Assembly (NCBI GenBank): GCA_015487405.1
Contig: WFPV01000017.1
Location: forward strand, 1 to 20,766
DNA length: 20,766 bases
DNA from: Aquifex sp.
GTDB lineage: Bacteria > Aquificota > Aquificia > Aquificales > Aquificaceae
Reading direction: 5' to 3'
Below the pieces are notes generated by a model. That model had not been told where the DNA came from and did not search any database. It saw only the letters and a program-made list of their open reading frames with translations. A program made the position numbers and the translations under genes. Each line of letters begins with the position of its first letter. Position 1 is the first letter of the stretch. Shown here one piece after another: positions 6,217 through 13,567 of this stretch.

Positions 6217-7164
6217 ATGAAAATCTTCCTCCTTGGCTCGGACCAAAGAATTGTTCGGTGTGCCCGCGTCTCCTTCGCTAAGGACACATATACGGATGAG
6301 TTCAGAGACAAAAAACTGATAAGGTACCTCTTCAAACATAGACACGCTTCTCCCTTTGAGCACAACGTTATAGCCTTTGAAGGAGACAAAGAGCTCTGGT
6401 TTTCCCTCCTTGACGAGAACAATCCAGCGATTCAAGTTTACTTCTCAAAGGGACTTATTTTTGTAAATTTAAGGAATGCGATAAATTTGTGGGAAAAGCT
6501 TCCTAAAGAAGTGAAAGAAAAGATTAAAGAAGGTTTTCCCGCTACCTACGAAATAGTCAAGAAAAGGGGAGAAATTTCAGACGAGGAGTTAAAAACTCTT
6601 CCCTATTCTAAGGACTCTGCTTATGTAAAGGAGAAGATTGAGGTAAGTTCGGGATGGATTGGACTCGTTGATAAGTTGGAGCTTGAAACCGATATAGATT
6701 ACTACACTTTCATTGTAGAGTGTCCGCTTTTCGTGGCACGCCAATGGTTCAGACATCGCTTCGGCTCTTACAACGAGATTTCCAAAAGATACGTGGGAAA
6801 GGAGTTTCTAGAGTTTTTCGTTCCTCCTTACATAAGAAGGCAAGCACAAAGGAATAAGCAGGCTTCTATAGATGAGCCCATAGAAAGAAGTGAAGAGTTT
6901 ATCCGAAAGATAAAAGGACTTATTGAGAAAAGCGTAGAGCTTTACGAGGAGATAATAGACAACGGAGGAGCAAAGGAATTGGCACGCGGAGTTCTGCCCC
7001 AGTTTATGAAGACGAGGTTCTACTGGACCGTTCCGAGGATTTCTTTAGATAACTTTATAACCTTAAGAACTCACGAAGGAGCTCAAAAAGAGATAAGGGA
7101 GTTTGCGGAGGTTATTAAAGGTATGGTGGGATACAAGGGTAGTGATAGGAAAAATATGATATAA
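6217..7164 (+). CDS. thyX: Flavin-dependent thymidylate synthase, with a large internal insert
   Basis: Makes dTMP from dUMP using methylene-tetrahydrofolate, FAD and NADPH. The signature RHRFGSYNEISKRY (179-192) matches the ThyX motif RHRxxSxNExSxR, preceded by CPLFVARQWF as usual. HASPFEH (43-49) and the late VPRISLDNFITLRTHEGAQ segment (272-290) also match. The protein has 315 aa, whereas Thermotoga ThyX has about 220. The extra length is mainly a segment of roughly 100 residues (about 56-162) between the strand after SPFEHNVIAFE and the strand YTFIVECPLF, which directly follow one another in the short enzymes. The insert is charged, partly helical and has no motif I know. The catalytic and binding motifs are intact, so the enzyme should be active. 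It is transcribed alone from a probable leaderless promoter and is followed by transposase debris. Confidence 0.93.
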   Translation: MKIFLLGSDQRIVRCARVSFAKDTYTDEFRDKKLIRYLFKHRHASPFEHNVIAFEGDKELWFSLLDENNPAIQVYFSKGLIFVNLRNAINLWEKLPKEVKEKIKEGFPATYEIVKKRGEISDEELKTLPYSKDSAYVKEKIEVSSGWIGLVDKLELETDIDYYTFIVECPLFVARQWFRHRFGSYNEISKRYVGKEFLEFFVPPYIRRQAQRNKQASIDEPIERSEEFIRKIKGLIEKSVELYEEIIDNGGAKELARGVLPQFMKTRFYWTVPRISLDNFITLRTHEGAQKEIREFAEVIKGMVGYKGSDRKNMI

Positions 7165-7224
7165 GTGTAGTTTACGAAAAGGTTACAAAAGCAAAGGAAA
7201 TCAAAAGCGATAAACATAGATGAA

Positions 7225-7367
7225 GAGTCAATAGAAACAAAGTATTACATTCTAAGCTAAGAGATAAGTTAAGAGAAAAACTAAAGCATTCTTCCACTCA
7301 TTTCGTTCTCCCCTTTTTGCTATTGCTTGTTTTATTTACTTCCTATCATCTACAATATAAAGGATAA
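7225..7367 (+). pseudogene. Remnant of a transposase C-terminus
   Basis: This stretch is clearly related to the transposase end at 20624-20766 (read on that copy's coding strand). Both begin with GAGTCAATAGAAAC and share ATTC-AAGCTAAG, ACTAAAGC-TTCTTCC and CTATCATCTA blocks in the same order. In frame from 7227 it codes VNRNKVLHSKLRDKL, nearly identical to the other copy, and then loses frame. The shifted frame reads TKAFFHSFRS, again matching, before the first frame is regained. Net loss is six bases. An in-frame TGA stands at 7221. It therefore cannot make a working transposase. The rest of the element is not visible upstream, where thyX ends 60 bases earlier. Confidence 0.75.
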
Positions 7368-7581
7368 CAGTTCTTGTGATATTAATTCTAATACTGGTGT
7401 AGTTGAGGACCCAATAGCTATAGTCACAGAGAAACAGACTTCAGAACCCACACAACCCGTAACTCTTATAGACACAAGTCCAGCAGGTGGAGGTGCAGGA
7501 TGTAACTCTATAAGCGGTAACGCAATACTTATCCTTCTTTTACTTCTGTTTGGAAGAAAACCATTAAGAAGGTTCGTTTAA
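7327..7581 (+). pseudogene. Orphan C-terminal piece of a surface protein with a Cys-type sorting tail
   Basis: An open frame of 84 codons has only a TTG start, no ribosome site, and a first third that lies inside the transposase remnant, so it is probably not an independent gene. From about residue 14 (7366 on) the sequence changes to a Ser/Thr/Pro-rich spacer, then AGGGAGC, a hydrophobic run ISGNAILILLLLLF, and a basic end GRKPLRR. Gly/Cys motif, membrane helix and basic cluster together form the tripartite architecture of C-terminal protein-sorting signals such as GlyGly-CTERM or Synerg-CTERM. The best reading is the 3' end of a larger exported protein gene whose 5' part was removed by the mobile element. 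A very small membrane protein remains possible. Confidence 0.5.
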
Positions 7582-7627
7582 AACTTTTTTCGCCTTTTCC
7601 TACTTAATTCTTCTTAAAAACAACTGC

Positions 7628-7633
7628 TAAAAT
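7628..7633 (+). promoter_or_regulatory. Likely -10 element of proC (leaderless start)
   Basis: TAAAAT lies ten bases before the ATG of proC, with no Shine-Dalgarno between them. The distance suggests transcription starting within a few bases of the start codon. Confidence 0.35.
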
Positions 7634-7643
7634 TATTTTAACC

Positions 7644-8429
7644 ATGCGTATAGGGATAATAGGCTTCGGAAACATGGGACAAGCCTTTGCCTTATGCCTT
7701 TCCAAAAAGGTGGGAAAGGAGAATATAACCGTTTACGATATAGACCCTGCAAAACGTCAAATTGCTGTAGAAAATGGCTTTGCCTTTGCAAGTGACATAA
7801 AGTTTTTGATAGATACTTCAGACCTAATAATGATAGCTGTAAAACCGAAAGATGCTAAAGAAGTTCTAAAAAAATTAAGGGAAACTAAAAACAAGATAAT
7901 CCTAAGTATAATGGCAGGAGTGAGTATATTTGATATAGAAGAAGAAATTGGGGGAGATAAAAAGATAGTAAGAGTAATGCCAAACCTCGGAGTAGCTGTA
8001 GGCAGCGGAGTTATGGCTATAACGGACAACGGAAAGCTTACGGAAGAAGAGAGAAATAAAATTGAAGAGATATTAATTACCTGCGGTAGCCTTTACAGGA
8101 TAGAAGAGCCTATGTTTGACAGCTTCACTGCGCTTGCCGGAAGCGGACCAGCCTTTGTGTTTGAGTTTATAGATGGTCTTGCACTTGCAGGAGTTAGAGA
8201 AGGCTTTAATTACGAGCAGGCTTTAAAAATAGTAATAGACACCCTAATAGGTAGTGCAAAGCTACTCAAAGAGCTCGGAGGAAATCCCAACGAGTGGATA
8301 ACCCGTGTATCCTCTCCGGGAGGGACAACCATAGAAGGCATAAAGTTTTTAGAAGAAAAAGGCTTTAAAGGTATATTAATGGGATGTATAGAAAAAACTA
8401 CAGAGAAGGCCAAAAAACTCAAGGGATAA
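7644..8429 (+). CDS. proC: Pyrroline-5-carboxylate reductase
   Basis: Reduces 1-pyrroline-5-carboxylate to L-proline with NAD(P)H, the final step of proline synthesis. At 261 aa it has normal length. The Rossmann start MRIGIIGFGNMGQAF shows the GxGxxG dinucleotide site. IAVKP (64-68) and VRVMPN (about 109-114) follow as in the family. The C-terminal helical domain holds ALAGSGPAF and the signature VSSPGGTTIEGI, which bind substrate and form the dimer. The ATG has no Shine-Dalgarno, but a -10-like TAAAAT lies just upstream. The last 46 bases overlap the start of pgeF in another frame, so the two genes are probably co-transcribed. No oddity in the enzyme itself. Confidence 0.95.
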   Translation: MRIGIIGFGNMGQAFALCLSKKVGKENITVYDIDPAKRQIAVENGFAFASDIKFLIDTSDLIMIAVKPKDAKEVLKKLRETKNKIILSIMAGVSIFDIEEEIGGDKKIVRVMPNLGVAVGSGVMAITDNGKLTEEERNKIEEILITCGSLYRIEEPMFDSFTALAGSGPAFVFEFIDGLALAGVREGFNYEQALKIVIDTLIGSAKLLKELGGNPNEWITRVSSPGGTTIEGIKFLEEKGFKGILMGCIEKTTEKAKKLKG

Positions 8430-9004
8430 TATACGAGAAAGTTTTTAAGAAAGCGAGAATTAGATTATCCAAGAACTTATCTTCAAATATATATTTCCCT
8501 ATTCAAAAACATACCGATAAGGTAATTAAGTTAACTTCTATATATCAACCGCGGGATGTAGGGGATAGCGTTGTAACAAATCTTAAGAATGTAGAAATAG
8601 GCGTAAGGACTGCGGATTGTGTTCCTATAGTACTCATAGGGGAAAACTGGATTGGTACAACTCACGCAGGATGGCGAGGACTTTACAAGGGAATAATTCC
8701 TAAAACCTTGGAAACCTTATATGAAGAAGGTGAGCAAAAAATTTACGCTTTTGTATTCCCTTCTGCAAAAGCTTGTTGTTACGAAGTCGGCGAGGAGTTT
8801 GAAAGTTTCTTTAACAGAAATTTAATAAGAAAAGAGGGAAAACTGTTCTTTGACCCTCAAGAAGAAGCTGTTTTACAGCTTAAGGAAAACGGAGCAGAGG
8901 TTGTAGAAGTAATAAAGGACTGCACCATTTGTAATACAAAATACCCTTCTTATAGGAGGGATAAAACGAAGGAGAGGATTTACACCTCAGTAGTTAAACT
9001 TTAA
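8384..9004 (+). CDS. pgeF: Multicopper-oxidase-like (YfiH/LACC1) family protein, peptidoglycan editing factor or purine nucleoside phosphorylase
   Basis: The family (YfiH/PgeF, human LACC1) has purine nucleoside phosphorylase and adenosine deaminase activity; in E. coli the protein also prevents wrong amino acids entering peptidoglycan. The metal ligands are present: H43 in QKHTD, C79 in RTADC and H94 in THAGWRGL. The conserved tail CTICN.KYPSYRRDK is also there. At 206 aa it is shorter than the usual 230-250, lacking most of the N-terminal strand region with the RxGGVS motif; the only ATG lies inside proC, and no later start is plausible. The PSIGPCCYEV motif of relatives is PSAKACCYEV here. 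It ends convergently with rsgA, the two stop codons sharing the palindrome TTAA. Confidence 0.85.
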   Translation: MYRKNYREGQKTQGIIYEKVFKKARIRLSKNLSSNIYFPIQKHTDKVIKLTSIYQPRDVGDSVVTNLKNVEIGVRTADCVPIVLIGENWIGTTHAGWRGLYKGIIPKTLETLYEEGEQKIYAFVFPSAKACCYEVGEEFESFFNRNLIRKEGKLFFDPQEEAVLQLKENGAEVVEVIKDCTICNTKYPSYRRDKTKERIYTSVVKL

Positions 9005-9909
9005 TCCTTACACAGCTCTTTGATTTCTTCTAAGTATACTTTTAGTATCTTTAGGTAGCTCTTATACCTTTCGCAGGATATTTCTCCCCTTTTTACCGCT
9101 TCCTTTACTTCACATCCCGGCTCGTTCGTATGCGTGCAGTCAGGATATTTACATTGATACCTAAGAAATTCCCTGAAGTAATTTCTGACTTCCCTGGGCT
9201 CTACGAACATGGTAGCCTCAACTTTGGAAAATCCGGGAGTGTCCCCTATAAACGAGCCTTTTCCGAAAGGAATTAGCCTTACTCCCGTTGTGGTGTGCCT
9301 TCCCCTTTCCGTTTTGGCGCTTACTTCACCCGTTCTTAGCTCTACACCAGTAAGTCTTGAAAGAATTGAGCTCTTTCCCACACCGGAAGGTCCCGCAAGA
9401 ATACATATAAAACCTTCCAAGTAATCAACGAGCTTATCTATACCTTCTCCCGTTTGCGCGCTAACCCATAGCACATCGTAACCAGCATCCTGATAAATCT
9501 TCGTCCAGTATTCAAGTTCCTGTTTTTCTTCTTCGCTTAGTAAATCTATTTTGTTAAAAACTATCACAGGTTCTATGCCAAAGTATTCGTATACGACGAG
9601 TAGGTTGTCAAGTAAGAAGTTATTAAATTCAGGCATTTTGATGGTTTGAACAATAATAACCCTATCAACGTTCGCAACCCTCGGTCTAATAAGCAGATTC
9701 TTCCTCTCCTCCACCTCCTCTATTGCGAAGGTATTTTGGTCAACCACCTCTCCCCATACGTAATCTCCCGCATAAATCTTTGTCTTCTTGAGAACTTTTC
9801 CCCGAGGTATTCCTCTGTAGGTTTTTCCATAGTCTAAGGTATAGACCCCTATAAGCTGAGCCTCCCTGTCGATAACGATAGCTCTCTTTAAATCCTTTCT
9901 CTTTGCCAT
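9001..9909 (-). CDS. rsgA: Ribosome small subunit biogenesis GTPase RsgA
   Basis: A circularly permuted GTPase that binds the 30S subunit late in assembly and checks its decoding centre. Order in the 302-aa chain: N-terminal OB-fold (about 10-70), then G4 NKID (119-122), G5 SA (150-151), G1 GPSGVGKSS (173-181), the GRHTTT switch (203-208) and G3 DTPG (223-226). This permuted order is diagnostic. A C-terminal zinc site is formed by C253, C258, H260 and C266 (CKYPDCTH...C). All functional motifs are intact. It starts two bases after the bioA stop, with its AGAGG ribosome site inside the end of bioA, so translation is probably coupled. It ends tail to tail with pgeF on overlapping stop codons. 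Confidence 0.96.
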   Translation of the reverse strand: MAKRKDLKRAIVIDREAQLIGVYTLDYGKTYRGIPRGKVLKKTKIYAGDYVWGEVVDQNTFAIEEVEERKNLLIRPRVANVDRVIIVQTIKMPEFNNFLLDNLLVVYEYFGIEPVIVFNKIDLLSEEEKQELEYWTKIYQDAGYDVLWVSAQTGEGIDKLVDYLEGFICILAGPSGVGKSSILSRLTGVELRTGEVSAKTERGRHTTTGVRLIPFGKGSFIGDTPGFSKVEATMFVEPREVRNYFREFLRYQCKYPDCTHTNEPGCEVKEAVKRGEISCERYKSYLKILKVYLEEIKELCKD

Positions 9910-9911
9910 AA

Positions 9912-11273
9912 TTATTTCACCTCTTTTTCCAGTTCAGAAATAGCCCACTTCAAAGTATCTATCACGTAGTTTATCTCTTCCTCTTTTATAACGAGTGGCA
10001 TCATTAAAACCATAACATCACCGAGAGGTCTCAAAAATACTCCCTTTTCTCTGCACTTGTAAGCTACTTTAAATCCTGTCCTTTCCCCGTAAGGGAAAGG
10101 CTCTCCTTTTTCTTTATCTTTAACGAGCTCTATTCCTGCCATAAAGCCAAGTTGTCTGACATCACCTACATGTTTTAACTCCCAGAATTCCTTTAGCCTT
10201 TCCGTTAAAAGCTCTATCTTTGGTTGAAGTTTCTCTAAAGTTTTCTCATCTTCAAAGATTTGTATATTCTCAAGTGCAACAGCACAGGCAAGATTATTTC
10301 CTGTATAAGTGTGTCCATGGTAAAAGTGTTTTGCTTCTCCGAACTCTCCAAGGAAGGCGTTAAATACTTCATCAGTTGTAAGCGTAGCCGCTAAAGGTAG
10401 GTATCCTCCCGTTATTCCTTTTCCCAAGCACATGAAATCAGGAGAAACCCCTTCTTGTTCGCAGTAAAACATCGTTCCCGTTCTTCCAAAACCTGTTGCT
10501 ACCTCGTCAACAATCATTAAAACGTTATATTTCTTCGTTAGTTCTCTTACTCCTTTTAAGAAACCCCTCGGGAAGGGAAGCATTCCCGCTGCTGCCTGAA
10601 TCCCCGCTTCAAGGATCATTGCCACTATATCGTTTCTCTCTTTAAGTATTTCTTCCAAGCGTTTTAAGAGCTCGGAAGCACACTCAGGCGTTAATCCCCC
10701 GTAGTTCTCTTTACAGAAGAGGTAAGGGGAAGGAAGCTTTATGGTTTTAAATAACAAATCTTTGTAAGTTCCGTGAAACAGTTCTATTCCGCCGACACTT
10801 ACCGCTCCCACCGTATCCCCGTGATAAGCTTCGGAGAGCGTAATAAAAACGTTTCGTTTCTCTCCCTTGTTTCTCCAGTAGTGGTAAGCCATCTTTATAG
10901 CTATCTCTACAGCCTCCGCTCCATCTTCTGAGTAAAAAACCTTATTCAGTCCTTCAGGAGAAATCTCAACAAGCCTTTTAGCGAGTAGTATCGCAGGAAC
11001 GTTAGAACTACCGAGTGTCGTCGTATGAGCAACTTTACAGAGCTGCTTCATAAGTGCGTTGTTTAACCGGGGGTGATTGTGACCGTGAACGTTACACCAC
11101 AAGGAGGATATAGCATCTATATACTTCCTTCCATAAATATCCCACAGGTATACGCCTTCTCCCCTCTCAAATATAAGGTTTTCCTCTTCACGATATACCT
11201 TCATCTGTGTAAAAGGATGCCAGAAGTACTCCTTATCCCATTTCTCCAAAGTTTCCTTATCTACCTCAAACAT
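9912..11273 (-). CDS. bioA: Adenosylmethionine-8-amino-7-oxononanoate aminotransferase (biotin synthesis)
   Basis: Transfers an amino group to KAPA to give DAPA in biotin synthesis, with PLP. At 453 aa it has the length of a class III aminotransferase. The N-terminus has the BioA-typical WHPFTQM (18-24), and SSLWCNVHGHNHP (57-68) matches the substrate region. PLP is held by D256 (VDEVATGFGRTG, 255-266) and K285 (CLGKGITGG). HGHTYTGNNLAC follows in the C-terminal half. Whether the donor is S-adenosylmethionine or lysine (as in the BioK type) cannot be told from these motifs. An AGGAG site lies 10-11 bases before the ATG. It leads a two-gene unit with rsgA and diverges from the hypothetical gene at 11316, with 42 bases between the start codons. 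Other biotin genes are not in the window. Confidence 0.93.
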   Translation of the reverse strand: MFEVDKETLEKWDKEYFWHPFTQMKVYREEENLIFERGEGVYLWDIYGRKYIDAISSLWCNVHGHNHPRLNNALMKQLCKVAHTTTLGSSNVPAILLAKRLVEISPEGLNKVFYSEDGAEAVEIAIKMAYHYWRNKGEKRNVFITLSEAYHGDTVGAVSVGGIELFHGTYKDLLFKTIKLPSPYLFCKENYGGLTPECASELLKRLEEILKERNDIVAMILEAGIQAAAGMLPFPRGFLKGVRELTKKYNVLMIVDEVATGFGRTGTMFYCEQEGVSPDFMCLGKGITGGYLPLAATLTTDEVFNAFLGEFGEAKHFYHGHTYTGNNLACAVALENIQIFEDEKTLEKLQPKIELLTERLKEFWELKHVGDVRQLGFMAGIELVKDKEKGEPFPYGERTGFKVAYKCREKGVFLRPLGDVMVLMMPLVIKEEEINYVIDTLKWAISELEKEVK

Positions 11274-11297
11274 ACCATATATTCTCCTACAACCTGT

Positions 11298-11303
11298 TAG
11301 AAT
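11298..11303 (+). promoter_or_regulatory. Likely -10 element of the hypothetical gene at 11316
   Basis: TAGAAT lies 12 bases before the ATG and no Shine-Dalgarno is seen. It sits in the 42-base divergent gap with bioA. No clear -35 was found. Confidence 0.35.
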
Positions 11304-11315
11304 ATCTCAATACCA

Positions 11316-12188
11316 ATGGGTGAGAAATTAGAGAGAGTTTCTCTCCTTATAGAAAAATACCTTGCCGACATCTTCGGGAGGATAAGGATTTACAGGGATG
11401 AAAATAAATTTCTTATCCCCTGGGGTGCAACTACTATAGACATTATTATATTTGAAGAAGGGGAAGAGATATTTCTGGATATAAATTCACCGGTTGCTCT
11501 AAGGGTAAATCCATCTAAGGACCTTATGCGTTTCCTCCTTTCTGAGAATGGGAATCTAAAGATGTGTGCCTTCTTTGTAGAATTTGAAGAGGGTTATCTC
11601 GATATATTCTTGGGAATAAAGATAAGGTATGCAGACATTTCAAGGAATACACTTGAATACATATTGCTCAATGTTGGTAACCTTTCCAACGAGTACGGAA
11701 AAGAAATTATTTCCGTGTTTGGAGGTGTATCTTTAAAAGAGTATATAGAAAGAAAGAAAAGTGAGTTGCCTTTCAAAAGCGAAAAACTCCTAAAGGAAGA
11801 AATAGAAATAAACGGCCATAAGTTTATTTTGGAGGTATATGCAGAAGACGATGCCTACCTGCTAATAGGGAGGGAAGAGGGGAAAACCGAGTTTGTAATA
11901 AGAGCAAAGAGATTTTATAAGGACGCTTATGAAATTTTAAACTTTATGAGGGATATAAAGGAATCTCTTGAAAAACGAGATTTTATAAAGTTAAGAAAAC
12001 TTTTGAATCCCTTTGAGGTTAACTTTTTTAAGCTATATTCCCTATTTGTCAAGAAGGAAGATGTAAAGAAATTAAAACAACTTGAAGAAGAGATAAATAA
12101 ACTTCCTGATTTGCTTATAACAGGTCAAATATCCTACGAAGATTATAAAAGAAGAATAAAGAATATAGAAAAAGAGATAGGTCTATAG
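11316..12188 (+). CDS. Hypothetical cytoplasmic protein, possibly YbjN-like
   Basis: Not recognised with confidence. There is no signal peptide or membrane helix in the 290 aa. The first 130 residues alternate short strands and helices (ending in LEYILLNVGNLSNEYGKE) in a way that recalls the YbjN or type III chaperone-like fold; this is a resemblance only. A second beta-rich part (about 150-200, with HKFILEVYAEDDAYLLIG) is followed by a charged helical tail (about 205-290) with a probable coiled coil near 245-288. It stands alone on its strand, with a likely leaderless start. Its TAG stop overlaps the end of the convergent glycosylase gene by six bases, centred on the palindrome CTATAG. Confidence 0.7.
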   Translation: MGEKLERVSLLIEKYLADIFGRIRIYRDENKFLIPWGATTIDIIIFEEGEEIFLDINSPVALRVNPSKDLMRFLLSENGNLKMCAFFVEFEEGYLDIFLGIKIRYADISRNTLEYILLNVGNLSNEYGKEIISVFGGVSLKEYIERKKSELPFKSEKLLKEEIEINGHKFILEVYAEDDAYLLIGREEGKTEFVIRAKRFYKDAYEILNFMRDIKESLEKRDFIKLRKLLNPFEVNFFKLYSLFVKKEDVKKLKQLEEEINKLPDLLITGQISYEDYKRRIKNIEKEIGL

Positions 12189-12851
12189 TAGATTGTTAAA
12201 GAATCTACATCTTTCTTTCAAGAAACATGTTTCGCACAGAGGTTTCTTTTTGCATAATCTTTTGCAATGTTCATCTATAAGTGCATGAAACTCCTTATAA
12301 ACTTTTAAATCCTTAGGAAGATTATTTTCAAAAAAGGATTTTAATGTTTCATAATCTCCTTGTATGCCCATTAATCTAAAGAGCAATCTTTTAGTGTACG
12401 CATCTATAACGAAAGAAAGACGATTCAAAGCGTACAAAAGTATAACATCGGCAGTTTCTTTTCCTACACCTTTAACTTTCAAGAGCTCATCCCTCGTTGT
12501 TTTTTCAAGTTCACCAATAGAAGGGTATACTGTTACAAAGTTCTTTAGATACTTAGCTTTTTGTCTATAAAAACCTGCAGGTTTTATAAGCTCTGCAAGC
12601 TTGTAGGAAGAGACATTTCTTATTCCTTCAAAACTTAGTATCTTTTCTCTTTTTAGATTTTCTAAAGCTTTTTCTACATTTTTCCAATTTGTATTTTGGG
12701 TAAGTATAGCTCCTATTACTACTTCTTCCCTTGGGTCTGTACCGTGAACCCTATGGTACTCTTCGTCTGCTGGCCACCAGTTCTGTTCACCGTACTCCTT
12801 TAAAAGAGTTTTGTATAGCTCAATTAGTTCTCTTTTACCACTTCTAAGCAT
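12183..12851 (-). CDS. HhH-GPD DNA glycosylase of the endonuclease III family, MagIII-like
   Basis: A base-excision repair glycosylase of 222 aa. The helix-hairpin-helix is LLKVKGVGKETADVILLYAL (about 123-142) and the catalytic Asp is D150 (VIDAYTKRL). In Nth the residue after GVG-Arg is the catalytic Lys (GVGRKTA); here it is Glu (E132, GVGKETA), so lyase activity is unlikely. The same KGxGKE(S/T)AD pattern, the early NWWPA motif, ILTQNTNW..VEKAL.NLK, and KPAGFYRQKAK all match Helicobacter MagIII, a 3-methyladenine glycosylase. Unlike MagIII, a C-terminal cysteine group is kept: C200-x5-C206-x2-C209-x5-C215, close to the Nth iron-sulfur motif (C-x6-C-x2-C-x5-C) but one residue short. The start overlaps the cas6 end by 28 bases, so it is the last gene of the rpmH operon. 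The substrate is inferred from MagIII. Confidence 0.85.
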   Translation of the reverse strand: MLRSGKRELIELYKTLLKEYGEQNWWPADEEYHRVHGTDPREEVVIGAILTQNTNWKNVEKALENLKREKILSFEGIRNVSSYKLAELIKPAGFYRQKAKYLKNFVTVYPSIGELEKTTRDELLKVKGVGKETADVILLYALNRLSFVIDAYTKRLLFRLMGIQGDYETLKSFFENNLPKDLKVYKEFHALIDEHCKRLCKKKPLCETCFLKERCRFFNNLL

Positions 12852-13567
12852 CCAAATCCTTGATATCTTCTAAAACCAAGACCATACCTGTAAATCTCAT
12901 TAAGAACATACGGGTCTGCTTCGAGGGTGAATATACCTTGATATGCAACTATCTTTATAACTTTTTCTTTATCACTCGGTCCTACTAAGTGTTTCACAAC
13001 AGCTTTCTTTCCATCTTTATGAACAAACTTCAACTCGGGAAGACCGTTAAATATACACTTAAGCGAATACCTCAGTTCCTGCGTAAAGGCTTCATCATCG
13101 TAGACTATGAAGCTGTCACCGTTCATCTTTAACCCAGAAGGTAATACAGGATGCCTTTCCTTATTTACAACAATGATAGGAGAAAGGGTTCTAAATACTT
13201 GTTTTGAAGAGTTTATGTTATCTTCATCAACAACCTCTGTTTTTACTATTTTCATGCTTCCGTTAATGTGTTTTGCCCTGTACTCCTTAAAGTTTTTTAA
13301 ACCTTTGTTAAACCTTATAAAAAAGTCGGGGCTTCCTGAAGATACAGTTAATATAGCTTTTCCGTCGTTTCTTATAGAATTGCCGTTAACACTTATTCCG
13401 CTGAAAAAAACGCAGAAGGTAAAGGGCTTGAAACTTTTTCTAGAAAATACCTTATCAGAATATTCCTTATCCTCGCTCTCTAAAACTTTCTTAATAAAGG
13501 ATAATATAGAACGCCTGTAAAATATAGAAACTTCACGAGGAACTTCAAGATAAATTTTCACCCTCAT
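12824..13567 (-). CDS. cas6: Cas6-family CRISPR RNA endoribonuclease, stand-alone, lacking the N-terminal catalytic His
   Basis: Cas6 proteins bind and cut CRISPR repeat RNA with two ferredoxin-like domains. At 247 aa the length is right. The C-terminal signature is clear: YGLGFRRYQGFGCLEVV (about 228-244), the glycine-rich loop GxG...GFG. The N-terminal half has the typical FKPFTFCVFF strand (46-55). The region before it, where many Cas6 enzymes have a catalytic His after helix 1 (often LHE), reads KEYSDKVFS; no His occurs in the first 90 residues. Such Cas6 proteins may use other residues, cut slowly, or only bind. No other cas gene or repeat array is nearby. It starts on the yidC stop (TAATG, one shared base), and the glycosylase gene starts inside it, so it is tied into the rpmH-yidD-yidC operon. 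Confidence 0.85.
   Translation of the reverse strand: MRVKIYLEVPREVSIFYRRSILSFIKKVLESEDKEYSDKVFSRKSFKPFTFCVFFSGISVNGNSIRNDGKAILTVSSGSPDFFIRFNKGLKNFKEYRAKHINGSMKIVKTEVVDEDNINSSKQVFRTLSPIIVVNKERHPVLPSGLKMNGDSFIVYDDEAFTQELRYSLKCIFNGLPELKFVHKDGKKAVVKHLVGPSDKEKVIKIVAYQGIFTLEADPYVLNEIYRYGLGFRRYQGFGCLEVVKEN

Noticed and set aside
13107..13520. 137-codon frame antisense to cas6
   Set aside because: Antisense shadow. The cas6 frame carries the family motifs and the junctions to neighbours.
12824..13567. CRISPR array near cas6
   Set aside because: No regularly spaced direct repeats of 25-40 bases were seen on either side; all flanking DNA is coding.
12824..13567. Cas6 as a replacement for RNase P because rnpA is missing from this operon
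   Set aside because: Aquifex is known to have a protein-only RNase P of the HARP family; the sequence gives no sign that this Cas6 processes tRNA.
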